Assembly: GCA_023213315.1 (NCBI GenBank) | Contig: JAKCPI010012513.1 | Span: 1 to 64,000, forward strand | DNA: 64,000 bases | Reading direction: 5' to 3' | Source of the DNA: Euborellia annulipes | Taxonomy: Eukaryota > Arthropoda > Insecta > Dermaptera > Anisolabididae | Shown: positions 25,001 to 38,400 of the stretch, piece after piece | Layout of the letters: every line of letters begins with the position of its first letter | Position numbering within the stretch: the first letter of the stretch is position 1 | Notes under the pieces: generated by a model | Seen by the model: the letters and a program-made list of their open reading frames with translations, nothing else | Told to the model about the DNA's origin: nothing | The model's database searches: none | Translations under genes and position numbers: made by a program

Positions 25001-28000
25001 TTGTTTGTTTTTTTTTTTTTTTTTTTAACAATATAAAAACACAATTCATGGGTGTACGATTCATTGTTTCTTGCTGACCTGAGGAAGTGCGCAATTTGCG
25101 TCCGAAACGTCGGTAATCGAAATAAAATTAGATAAAGATTGATTAGATTTTTGTCTGATTTCTTTCCTGGCTGCCATCTGCTCATTACTGTTAATAAATA
25201 ATAATTATACAAAAAGATAACATTATAAAATAAATAAAATATACCGGTACATAATATTGCTACATTCATAAAATGGTCTAGGACTTTTTTTAAACAAAGA
25301 TAAACATACATTTGGAAAAATACTGATTAAATTTTTATAATCGTTGTTTTCTTCCATAATTCTTCCGGTTGATAGAAAAGACATTTCTATTTTCTCAAGG
25401 CGATTGTTCATTTCAGCAAACATACTTCTGTGAACGCTTTCAAAAGACATTAATTTATCTAAAAAAAAAAAAATTATAAAATTATTATGAAACAATTATT
25501 TAGATATTTTTTTGACAAAAAATTTCATAAAAAAAAAAAAAAAAAATTTGTCACCTCATGAATTTCGTTGGAACACAAATTGAAAAATACATCTTCTCAG
25601 GTCAAAAGCTGAATGCAGACTAAAGCTAGAAAGCGGTCAGTTTTAGCAGGCAGGTAGGGTCTATCCCTTTACAAAGGCCATTGACATTTTTGAATACAAT
25701 GACGCTGGGTTTTTCCACAAATTTGTTTTATTTTTTATTTTTTTTCCATTCCAGCTATCTTTTTGTCAATTCTAAGCCACTGTCCGCATTCCATTCGTCT
25801 AAATTTTAAGAGCATTTTAATTAGGCGATTTTCTAATATGTTATTACAATCATCATATAAATTGTGACAAGATTGCATTTCTTCTTGGTATATCAAACGA
25901 GCTCTTTTATAAACATGCAATTATAAATTATAATTTCTTTCCCAAATATTGGGGGTAAGCGGTAAGCCCTTTTTCTGCAGATTAATCAATCAAACAAGTA
26001 TATGCAAATAAATGTTCCAATACCCAGAAAAATTGAAAGATTTTGGAAGATGAAATAAAAAGACAAACTTGTTTTCGGTCCTAATTTTATTTTATCTTCT
26101 ATCTATATTACGGGCTTTCTCTTTAAAGATTTTATTTTTACAATAAATAATATAAATAATAAAAAATAAAACCAAACTTACCTTTTTATATAGGAATCCT
26201 AAAAAAACAATTATTTGTTCAATGTTCATAAAAAAAAATTAAACAAAATATTTATACAAAAATTTAAAAATTTGATAAATTTTATTTTATTAGGATTAGC
26301 ATTCCAACATATTAATGGATCATAACTTCACATTTGTTTTGGTAAATAAAATTGATAAAAAAAAATTTTCTTTGAAAAAATTCTAAGTTTACATCCGGAA
26401 AAGGTCCGCTATGCGACCTACACTTGTATTTTTTTAGATATATTTTTAATAATTTCCAAAACCCTTGAAAAACAGAAATAAATAATTTGAAAAAAAAAAT
26501 TAACATTTTTTAAAAATATTCTATCTCTAAGCCGTATGAGGAACTGAAAAAAATACTTTGAAAATACAAAAATATTTTTTTGAAAAAAATTCTAAGTTCA
26601 CATCCGGAATAGGTCCGCTATGCGACCTACACTTGTATTTTTTTAAATATATTTTTAATAATTTCCAAAACCCTTGAAAAACAGAAATAAATAATTTGAA
26701 AAAAAAAATTAACATTTTTTAAAAATATTCTATCTCTAAGCCGTATGAGGAACTGAAAAAAATACTTTGAAAATACAAAAATATTTTTTTGAAAAAAATT
26801 CTAAGTTCACATCCGGAATAGGTCCGCTATGCGACCTACACTTGTATTTTTTTAAATATATTTTTAATAATTTCCAAAACCCTTGAAAAACAGAAATAAA
26901 TAATTTGAAAAAAAAAATTAACATTTTTTAAAAATATTCTATCTCTAAGCCGTATGAGGAACTGAAAAAAATACTTTGAAAATACAAAAATATTTTTTTG
27001 AAAAAAATTCTAAGTATATGTCTGGAATAGGTCGGGGCGGGACATCTTATGTACATACATGATTGGACGTATCCGCCATGTTGGCCCGCTTTACTTACCA
27101 TTTAGGTCCAGGTACGTCTTGGCCGTAAACTGGAACTAAACGGTAGGTACATAAGACGAAGTGTGCTATCTGGGAGTAATAAGAAATTTTAGAATGAAAT
27201 TAAAATGTCTCTATCCCACTCTTAGTAAAAGTATTAAAAAACATTAATATCTTTGTGCATTCTAGGGGATGGGGCATTAACCCCTCTGGTTAATGCCTTC
27301 ATACCTCCCCCCTTTAAGGCAGGGCCGGAACTAGGGGGGGGGGGCAAAATTTAATTTTCCGCCCCCTCATAATTTTCTATACAAAACTCATATCATTTTA
27401 CCTTTTTTTTAAGTAAATCTTTCTTTAATTGCCGCCCCCTGATATCTGCCGCCCGGGGCACACGCACCCACTGCCCCCCCCCCCCCAGATCCGGCCATGC
27501 TTTAAGGAAATGCGAGTCTTCACCGCGAAATTACTCTCAAAATAATTTGAATACATTTATAAATAATTTTTTAATTTTTATTTTGAAATTATTTTATTTT
27601 AATTTTCAACTCTTAATCCACCCCTGTGTAAAAGAAAAGTATATTAAGGAAATTTGATTAACAAAAATATAGGCCTAATAGATAAATAATGGTGACTTAA
27701 GAAAAGATAAAAAAATGCCCTCAGGCTTGATGTAGTTAAAAAATTATTATTTTTTTTTTTCAATGACATCTACACTCCCTCCTCCCCCTTTCAACAGCTT
27801 ATATTCACCCTCTACCCTTAGTGAAATACAAAATATTTAATTTCATATTCAAAAGATTCGTTTTTCGCAGTCAAATTATTTATTTCTATCATTTTTTTTT
27901 CAACGATAAAATGCATAATATTTACCTTTAATAAGACGCTCAAGAGGATGGGCTGATTGACGGTGAGGTCCGGGTGAGTTACACTATATTAATTGTTCAC

Positions 28001-29425
28001 TTTGATTCACTTTAAACACAAATAAAAAAAGTAAAAACAGAGGATCTCGCCGCCTGTCGCGCGGCCACGCGCTCGACTGAACGAGAATCTCGACTCTCTC
28101 TCTGTTTGTATAGGAATAAAACAGATGAAAATAACAATTCCCTTTTTATTAAAAGTAAAAGAAAATATCTTTTGCTCTAATCTAACTTTATTTATAACTG
28201 GAAAAGAATGTCAACAAGTGATTTGGAATATTCCAAGGCCTTTCTTAAATAATCAACCCTTCATCCCCCTAATCAAAATAATAATCAAAGCTATTTTTTA
28301 AATGTTTTCTATTTATTTGGCTTCGATTTAGCTAAAATACATTAAAAAAACATTTTTTTCAATTTTTCAACCCCTAATCCAATCTTAATAAATAACAATG
28401 CTATCGCCTTCGGCGAGCTTGGCGTCTAGTCAGAAAAAAATTAAATCCCTGAAAAACTTCCCTGGATCCGCCTTTGGTTTTTTATTTATTCATATTTATT
28501 ATTTTAATTAAAAACCTCCCTCTCAGAATCTTGTAAATTTTATTATTTTATTTATAAAACTAGCAAACATTTGGAAAATTGGTCCTGGTGGCCAATATTC
28601 GCGCCTCCCCTTAGACTAGTCCGCGCCTCCCTAGGGAGGCGGGCCTCACAGTTTGGAAAACGCTGATCTATATTTAGTTTTTTAGTTTTTAGTTGTACAT
28701 TTTTTTTCTCTTTCAGCAACTGAGATTTATGGATTTTATTAACTCGGCAGTACATTATTATTCAAGATATAAAATTAATAGATCTTGAAAAAAAAAATCG
28801 AAAAAAAACTGAAAAAGTGCATCAGTAGTGTACTAGAACTTTTTGGCCGATTTTGATAAAAAGCTTATGTTGACGCCCTAGGGGGGTGTCTAACTTAAAT
28901 ATAAAATTTCAACCTCCTAGCTCAAATCCTTCATCCTTTAAATTGAACACACAGAGACAGACCATGTCACGAAAACCACTTTCTTTGATTCAGGGGACCT
29001 CAAAACGTGTATATTCATCAAAATCTCGACATGGAATTTTTGACATGAATCCAATACTTTTTCTCTTTATATATTAACATATATATAGAGGTAAGAGAAA
29101 GTAAAAGAAATATTCCAAGTAAATTATTTGTTAATCCTATTTTTACTTTTTTAATTACTCTCATAAAAATTAGATATTTTATTAAAATTCATTAAAAAAT
29201 AAAAAAAAAGATTTTTTAAAAATATTCTAATTTCAATTAGATATTGGCCTATAAAACAAAATATAAGATGGGATGCTCTTTCAAGAGGCCAAAGTTCTTT
29301 AAGTGTTTTTTTACTTCCTCGTATAGAGAAAGTATTGTAATCGTAAAAAAATTCGACTTCGAGATTTTGATGTTTCTCCAATTTTAGACCTCCCCGAGTC
29401 CAAAAATACCATTTTTGGCATTATG

Positions 29426-29479
<54 letters not shown>

Positions 29480-32400
29480 CACGATTGCTTAAAAACCAAA
29501 GCAGCTAGATCGATGAAATTTGGTATATGCTCCTTACACTAAAATTGTAGATTTCTATCAACTTTTGGAGTAAATACGTCACTTGGAAGTAGCACTTTAC
29601 TTAAAAAGTTTTTTCAAAAATTTTGAAATTTTCAATTTTTTTGTTATATTATGATAAAATACTCTATTTTAAAAAGTTTTTATTCTTTGACATTTTTTCG
29701 AAAACTGAATAGTTTTTGAAATAATCAAAGAAGAAATAGAAAATTTTCGTTAATTTTGATAAAGAATTTGTTTCACAAATTCATTTGTTTATATTTACCC
29801 TTTTTTTTAATGACACCTGTATGATTTTGTTTTGATTCTTTATCAAAATTAACGAATATTTTCTATTTCTTCTTTGATTATTTCAAAAACTATTCAGTTT
29901 TCGAAAAAATGTCAAAGAATAAAAACTTTTTAAAATAGAGTATTTTATCATAATATAACAAAAAAAATTGAAAATTTCAAAATTTTTGAAAAAACTTTTC
30001 AAGTAAAGTACTACTTTCAAGTGACGTATTTACTCCAAAAGTTGATAGAAATCTACAATTTTAGTGTAAGGAGCATATACCAAATTTCATCGATCTAGCT
30101 GCTTTGGTTTTTAAGCAATCGTGTTCACACACCCAGACGTAATTCCAAAAGAATATACGAGAAAGTCTCGGGGAAGTCAATCCCCATATTTTTTTTTTTT
30201 TTTTTTTTTTTTATATTAATTTATTTATAGGTTTCTTTTAAAATTTGTATGAAAAGAAATCTTAAATGAATAAATGAAAATATAAATTGAAATTGTACTT
30301 ACAGGGGATGTGTAAAATCCAGAGCTGCCAAGCGTGGAGACGAAGTGTAACCGAAGCCGGCATTCGGCTTACTACATAATGATTGAGCCAAAGCATAGAG
30401 CGACAGTCCCAAAACGTTCCTGGACCTGCAATAAGAGAGAATATACAGTATTAGATGCCTTTTTATCACATTCAATCTATTCATGATGCTTATATTATAT
30501 TATTAGGCTATTGATAATACTAAAGAAAATGATAAAAAAAGAATAAGATTTATTAAAAAAATTAAATATTAAAATATATATAAATTAAATATTAATAATA
30601 AATTTGATACTACCTACAACTTTCTCTCACTTTCAATCTGTAAATGAAAGTTGTATTCTGAGCTTATCACATCAGATTATTTCTGTCGACATCTATATTT
30701 AGTTTTTTAGTTTTTAGTTGTACTTTTGTTTTCTTTTTCGGCTACTGAGATCATTTATGGGTTTTATTAACACAGCAGTACATTATAATTCAAGATATAA
30801 AATCTTGAAAAGTAGTTAAATAAAAATATTTTCTTTTGGCGAAAGAAAAGAACGAAATTAATCTCAATTAACATCTTCAATCAGTTCAATAAGGTTTTAT
30901 TTAAATAAATAATATAAATATAATATAAAATTTAGCAAAATTAGTAAAAATTGTTCTCCATTATTTATTAAGGCCACTGGACCAAAATAAAATTTGCTGG
31001 TTCTTTTCTCTAACCACCAATTGTCTGTCACCAAATATTGAAAGATGAAACACGGATCAGTGATTTATTGAGCTGTTTTATCTCAATTATTATAAAAATG
31101 TAAATTGTCTTTTGATTTTTTTTTTTTTTTTTAATTTGTTTAAGATCATTTCTAAGGCCATTTAGATCCCATCCCTATTTATCTCAAATGATTGGTTTCC
31201 AATTCAAATGAAATAAATTTTTTCGCTTGGCTTTTGACTTATCTAATTTAAGGTTGTTCGGACATTAAAGCACTTTCCTTGATTAAAAGCTAATTTTTTA
31301 ATATGTTATTAATCACTATCAAATACGTATAAAATAAAATTTTGAAGCAGATCTGACACAGGGTTATCGTGTAATTAATTTTTTAAAAAATTGAAATTTA
31401 ACATGTAGCCTATGGGGAATAACGACGAAATTCACACATATCGAATTATATAGGCATCTGTGCAAATGATACAAAAACAAAAAAACTTACATTTTATTAA
31501 TTCACTTCCGAGGAATATGTTAAAAATAAAATCAAAAGTTTCTGCCGACCGCTTTTAAAGATATTTTAACAAGAAAGTCAAAAAAATTCTCCAAAATGAC
31601 AGTCGCTAATATTTAAAAATAATGAATTCTCGAGAGTCAGACCAGCCTGGCAACGTCGCATAACATTAGTGTCTTTTCTCTATGTCAGATACATTTTTTT
31701 TTTCAATTTTACAATATTTTTTCTCGCAAATCGTCCATTGTGTTTAAACTGATTTGCATTAAACATTGTAATATATTAAATAAAATAAAATTTAAGGCGT
31801 TTAAGATTTAAAATAGATAGATGATGAATGCAATGTTGCCAGTTCTATATTACGTGAAATACTGCTTAAGTCGAAAGTCATTCATTTATTATTTTTGGTA
31901 ATTAAATTATTAACTTAATCCAATTATAAACTATGATAGGTCACGACTAAATTATAATAAGGAATTTTGGCATTCAAATTTTTAATTTTATTTAAAAAAA
32001 AATTTAGATTCTATTATGACTTACGATGTACTATCCGAACAACCTTAATTTTCCATTTCGACGAAATATTACTTTATTTGGGCAAATTCCCGTTAGAATT
32101 TTGAATAGAAATTTTCTATGACTAAAGAGGACCTTCTAGGGATCACAGGAAAATTATTTTAATCCCAAAATTTCTATAACTTTCGTGTTATTAATTGTTA
32201 AAGTTACGATTTCTCCTATAGGAAATGTATGGAGAAATATTTATGTATTCTTTCCATTTGTGTATTTTATGAATGTAAACAAATCCTCAAGCAGTCACTA
32301 GATTGGAATAGTAACGATATTTTTTTTTTGCCTCCGGGCTTGATATAGTTGGTAGCGTGCCAACCTATTATGCCGAACGTCGCGGGTTCGGACCCCAGGC

Positions 32401-35400
32401 AGTCCGATGATTTTATTTAAGCCATTTGGTTACCAAATTGCTTAAATAGAAATGCCTGGACTCCCAAATAGATATATCAATTATTAACGGTTATCGTAAA
32501 GTCTTAAATGGCCTAAGTTGCCGAAAAGACTGTGTGAATGAGAAAAAAGTGTGAATAATAAAAGGGTGGGTAGGTATTAAACCAAAATATTAATTATTAT
32601 TAGGAAAATTTTTAATTATAGACCACATTTTTGTTAGTAATTTATTTATTAAAAATACAAATACTGTACAATGTTTCGACTGCAGTCGTTCTCAAAATAT
32701 TTATCCCCAAGAGGAGGGTAGCAAGTTAATTTAAAAAAAAAATTGATATATCACTGTAATTTATACTTTGAATGAGTGTGCGCTTCTCTATATATGAGAG
32801 GAAAGAAGTTATGTTAATTTATTAATATTGAAATGGGATCTGGAAAATGGTCTGGATCGGAATTCGTAATTCCCTTTGGGATGATAAACAGACCAGAGAG
32901 GAGCCAATCATAGTGAGTCATCGAGTGCAAATCTTAATGTTCCGTTGAGGGGAGAGTTGACGGCGTTTGAAGGGTCTTTTGGCAAGGGTCAGGGTTCCAA
33001 AAAGGAAATGGAATTGACACAATACCCATGCAGAACATGCTGTTTCACTTTCGGGATGTATTAATAAAATAGCATCCATACGAAACATTCTAGTCGATTA
33101 TTTCAAAGAAAACAATGAAATAATAATATTGGCCTGCATGAAAAAAAAAAAACTGAATGGGAGTTTTTCTTCCAGTTTTTTACGCTGAAACTGGGAAAAA
33201 TATTTATAACATTTCATCACATCAGGTTTTTTTGTAAAACGCATGTTAAGGAAAAGTCCTAAATTTATCTCTCAAATTATCCGTAGTCCAAAACAAGTTT
33301 TGTGATTGGCTAAAAATAATATGATCTTAACACTGTCTCTCAGTATAAGGCTCCGGATAGCTTTGTCTCACACTTTGCAGGTGGTTCAAACCCGAAATAG
33401 CAGTTTATATGGCTATTATGCACCCCTGGCTCCACTTCCCCAGAATCGAAAAAAGTGGTTTTCGCAAAATGGTCTCTCTGTCTCTGTGTGAAAAGAGCAA
33501 GGAGGTTAAAATTGTATATTTAAGTTAGGCACTCCCATGGGACGTGACACGAAGCTTTTGAACAAAATCGACCAAAGAGTACTAGTTAGGAACCGACCGA
33601 ATATTCGGTTTCGGTTACGGTTTCGGCCAGTTTCGGCCAAAAATCATGGTTTCGGCCGTAGTTTCGGTTTCGGCCAAAAAGTGGCCGAACCTTTCGGCCG
33701 GCCGAAACCAGAGTCTGAAAAAATGGGATGAGACTCGCATGCAAAAAAAAAAAAAAAAAAAGTCAAATAATTTGCTCTTGAGGGAGAAAAAAAAATTTAG
33801 TCTCCCTAAAAAAAAGGTAAAATGATTTTCACGGGAGGGAAAAAAAAATTCAAAAAAAAAAGGTAAAATGAAAAAAAAATTTTATAGGAAATACAAGTTT
33901 CGGTTTCGGTTACGGTTTCGGCCGAAACTAAGGTTGAGGCCGAATATTCGGTTTCGGTTTCGGCTGAAAATCTTGTTTCGGTCGGACCCTAGTACTAGTA
34001 CTTTACTGATGTACTTTTTCAGTTTTTTTCGATTTTCTCAAAATTTGCTCAAACGATTTTTTTTTAAATTCAAAAATCAATTATTTTTTAGATTCTCAAT
34101 AAAATGTATATTCTCATTTTGTCATTGAAAAGATTGCCATGGTAATTAAATATAAATATTTTCCCATACTTATAAATTTTACATCTTGAATTCTAATATA
34201 TCGGTGGAAAACTAAATATATGTCGACACAAAAAATCTGGTGTGACAAGAACAGAACACAACTTTCGATTACCGAAGGTAAGAGAAAGTTGTGTGCTGTG
34301 CGCCAGTCACACCAGATTTTTCTTCTTTCTGCACAAATTGAGATCAAATTTAGTTTGATCTGATTAGCCGTTCGTTTCAAGGTTTAATCCTTCAAATAAG
34401 GGGCTAGAGCATTAGCTTCTGATACCAAAGGTCATGGGTTCGCATCCCGCCTCATGCGACAAAAATGTATTTCAATTAGATTGGCTACCAATCAAATTTA
34501 AATAAATAGAGACGGGGTCTAAATGGCCTCCAATGCCGAAAAAGATCTTAAATCAAATTTAAAAAAATAAAATAAAAATAAACTTTATTTTATTTATTTT
34601 TTTTTCAGAAGTAGTAGTGGAGGAAGGCTCTGCCGAGGTAGAGCAGCGCCTCACCTGCCGGCAACTCAAATCCCGAGTGGCTGTCCTCTCCGCAAATTTC
34701 ACCCCTTCAGACGGAGGTCCTTCAAAGCCATTTCGCAACTATGTCAACCAAAGGTAAATTTCCACCTTGCTTTTCCACTGCTCTCCTTGTACGGAAAATC
34801 GATTGAATTCGTTAAAGAAGGTCAACTCGAATGGAAAGTTTCAAGGTCTTTAGGGGAAAACTTCATAGCTAGAGAAAGAGGGTTGCTGGAGAAAATTAAA
34901 AAGAACTTTCATTCACTTGTTAGAACCAATTCTTATCTTTTATTTTAGAGACTAAATGATTTTTCGACTTTACTTTTATTTTATAGAAAGAAGTCAAAAT
35001 GAAAAATATTTTCTCTATTAACAAATATATAGGTAAAAGAAAGTAAAAATAATATGAATGCGAAAATAAAATATATCATTATTATTCCCATTATTCTCCC
35101 ATGTTTGAATGTTACACTGACTCTTCTACACCAGAATTTCTTATCAAAATTCTGGAACCAGCCCTGGCCAATACAATAATATAGGCCTACCCTATTTCGA
35201 ATTTTCCTCCCCAGTACTCAAAAATTATATTTTAACGAAAAAAATTGTTAAAATAGTCCAATAATATTTTAACAATTATAACTTCCTATTTTTTTAAACT
35301 TGTTTCAATTACGTAAATTAAGGTGACCACACGTCCCGATTTTGGTGGGACAGAACCGCGACCAAGGGCGGATACAAGGGGGGGGTAAAGGGGGGGGGTA

Positions 35401-38400
35401 ATTATACCCCCCAAGATTCGAAAAAAAATACCTTTTTTTCGCAAAAAAAATTATTTTTAATATATAACCAAGTATTTATTAATTTAAATAAGCGAAAAAT
35501 GTAGGTACCGCCGGGAGTTGTACCACGGATCTTGTCGATTTACGCTCAACATGCCCTACTGTTGGACCACAGTACGCACTCGCTTATTTAAATTATGATA
35601 GTAGACTGAAATCAGCGATCTATCATAATTTAAATAAGCGAGTGCGTACTGTGGTCCAACAGTAGGGCATGTTGAGCGTAAATCGACAAGATCCATGGTG
35701 AACTCCCGGCGGTACCTACATTTTTCGCTTATTTAAATTAATAAATACTTGGTTATATGTTTTTCATAATTACCTCATGGACCAACACATGATATATATA
35801 ATTCTTTATTATTTTTAATGTAAAATTTTAAAAATTAATACTTAAAAATTTGATGTGTATTTATATTCTGGCAAACAAGTACAGAATGCGCTTTTAAATT
35901 ACCGAAATTAAAAAAAAATAGTGTGCTGTGCGACGAGTCATACCAGATTACCCCCCCCCCCCCCCGAGAAACACCTCTGGATCCGTCCTTGACCGCGACC
36001 CACCGATTTTTAAAAATGTTTTAGAAAATATCTCCATTTCTTATTTTAAATGTACTTCAAAGATATATTACCTATTATTTATTAATTATTTTAGTTAGGA
36101 ACCGACCGAAGTTTCGGTTTCGGCCAAAAAGAGTTTGAAAAGATTGGACAAGACTCGAATACTAAAAAAAAAAAAATCGAATGATTTTTCAGTTACGGAT
36201 TCGGCCGATTTCATTCCATTGGGACAAACGGGACAGCTTTGTCTCAATGAAAAAAAATGTGGTCACTTTATATTAAATGATATTTGAATGGAAATAAATA
36301 AAAAGAAAATAAAATAAGTAAATAGAAAAAAAAATTAGAATATTCTGATAGAAATAATTAAAGGGTAAAGTTAGGAAAAAGAGAATAATTGCAACTGCAA
36401 TCGAATGGTGATAATAGAAACAGGCAAGAGGATAAAACTTAAAAATTGAAGAGATTTTAAGGCTAAATGAATGTGCTTAGGAACGGGAGGGGGGTTCGCT
36501 TCCCGACTCGAAGGAGGTAAATTCATTTTACTTGAATTGGATACCTGCTTCTATCTTGGCCTTATATACTATATGGGGTCGGCAAAATTAATTAATAAAG
36601 AAATAAGAGTCCGAGAGAAAACAAGCTACGATCTAACGCTGGAAAAGGGAAAAAAAGGCTGGCATAAAGGAAAGGAATAATTGCCAGTCTTAGCTCGGGT
36701 AACTCGTGGTCGCCATCCACGTACTCATTAGAAGTGAGCCCCTGATTGAGTTGAATTGTGTTTTGAATTCTTGGAGTGCATTTTCGAAAGGCTGATAGAG
36801 CGATTATTATATTAATATTTTAAAGTTAATTTAAGCTTTGAAATAAAATCGGCCTACTAGTACTTTACTGATGTACTTTTTCAGTATTTTTTTTTCTATA
36901 TATCCAGATATATTTGGTATCCAATCGATTTAAATAAATTTATCAGACCTCCTGGGATCTGTAAGTGAGATTTGAAGGACAGCAGCCAGGAAGGTAGCCT
37001 CTATTTAATGAAACAGACTCCTTTAACAAAACGTTTCGGCTAATTTTAATTACGCCATCTTCAGTTGTTGTAGAGTCTAATAGGAAATAGAGTTGTCACT
37101 TGTGTGTTGTGCATAAGCGAATAGTTAAACAATGATCTGAACCCGCACCTCGTGGCTTCCAGACTATCATTATTGGCATTTGTCAACAACTCTAGCTTCT
37201 TGGTCACGGAGGGGGGTGGGGGGTTATTTTACATCTTGAATGAATTCTAATGAACTGCCGGAAACTAAATATAAATATCAATGTAAAAAATCTGTTGTGA
37301 CAAGAACACAACTTTCAATTACCGCCTTTAAGTCACGCCAGATTTTTAAATGAATAATAAAAAAATTGTTTATTTAATTATGAAAAGAAATCTTAAATAA
37401 ATAAATTAAAATAGTTTGAAACGAAAAAATTCGATGGCTTAGTGATAATTCAGAGGGGTAGGAAGGTGAAAGCGGCCTAGAATATTTTTTTTTTTAATTT
37501 AATCGACGTTTCGCAATTGAAAGACGGCCTTTCAATATTGGTCAGTGCTGAAGAATAAAAATACAGCCCAGGGATCTACTATTTTAAGCAATGTTAACAA
37601 TTTATCGACCTGAAGATGGGAATGATGCTTTCCCGAAACGTCAAAGAAATAAAAAAAAAAAAAAAAAAAAAATTATTCTCTGCTGGCTCCCTTCATATTC
37701 CTGCTCATTTGAATGAAAATATAAATTAAAAAGGTACTTACAATATGCGTAAATTCTGGGCCTGACAAGCGTAGAGACGAAGTGAAACCGAAGCAGTCTC
37801 TCGGCTTACTAATGGATGAGTCATGATCATGCCCAAAACCTTTTTGGACCTGCAACAAGAGAGAATATATTAGATGCTTTTGATCACATTCAATCTATTT
37901 AAATTTATAATGCTTATATCAATTTTGACTCAAAATTTATAAAATATCACAATGGTCTAGAGCAGGAATGGCGACACTATATTTTGGGCACACCACCAAA
38001 CTAAGGCTGTACGCACACCAATTAAACAAAACGTTTTGCCAACGCACCCCGACTGAGCAAAATGCTCAATGGCAAAACATTTTGTTCAATGATGTCGAAT
38101 CATGTCCAATTGTGTTTTGGCTCTTCGGTGTGCGTAGACCTATAGAATAGCATTGAACGTTTTGCACAATTGGTGTGCGTTCAGCCTAAAACGGTATTTT
38201 TTGGTAGTAAATAAAGAGTTTTGAATTGTTAGTACCTAGGCCTATTTAGTTTTAAAATTTCCCAATAATCACTAACAAGTCAAAATTATTTGATGGACTC
38301 TTCTATGGCCTCATTAAACAGTTCTTTAGAAAAAATTGTCCATAAAGGTCTAGAGCAGAGTTTCCCAACCTTTTGAAGTCCACGGCACCCCAAAGATGCG

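Larger units (their letters stand above)
24272..27174. mobile_element. 2.9 kb element with ~27-bp terminal inverted repeats
   Basis: Left end CCCAGATAGCACACATTCGT and right end complement CCCAGATAGCACACTTCGTC, both continuing into CTTATGTA. Subterminal regions are full of short words (GTACATAAG, GGTCC, CGACC). It holds a foldback (24.84-25.19 kb), minus-strand coding-like pieces and a 209-bp tandem array. I find no certain target duplication and cannot name the superfamily. Confidence 0.6.
23028..28665. mobile_element. 5.6 kb composite hAT-type insertion
   Basis: Left end CAGTGGTTTCCAAACT, right end AGTTTGGAAAACGCTG, and an exact 8-bp duplication ATCTATAT at 23020-23027 and 28666-28673. The uninterrupted paralogue of the target (GTCGACATCTATATTTAG) is at 30.69 kb. 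The word CTAGCAA-CATTTGGAAAATTGG occurs near both ends (23.2 and 28.57 kb). The interior carries other insertions, so the original element was probably short and grew by nesting or by recombination between two copies. No transposase is recognised. Confidence 0.75.
29106..31245. repeat. right unit of the segmental duplication
   Basis: Homologous to 22165-23019 plus 28674-28795, interrupted by a foldback at 29313-30177. It preserves the empty target site of the 5.6 kb insertion at 30691-30698. Confidence 0.75.
9769..34608 (+). other. intron 1 (24.8 kb) of the membrane-protein gene
   Basis: GTAAAT...TTTTCAG. It contains most of the window's repeats, listed separately, plus antisense exon-like pieces. 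Stretches with nothing recognised include about 10510-11140, 12250-12845, 14050-14530, 14940-15635, 17450-18120, 18310-18830, 19345-19785, 21555-22160 and 32575-33430. Confidence 0.75.

Noticed and set aside
24766..25077. 103-codon plus-strand frame
   Set aside because: It runs through the left arm and loop of a foldback, including a hammerhead-like motif and a poly-T loop.
26312..26924. Three near-identical ~62-codon minus-strand frames
   Set aside because: They are the same chance frame repeated by the 209-bp tandem array.
33537..34128. Arg/Phe-rich plus-strand frames (also 20474-20656)
   Set aside because: They translate the GGTTTCGG-rich hAT MITE and its junctions; low complexity, no gene.
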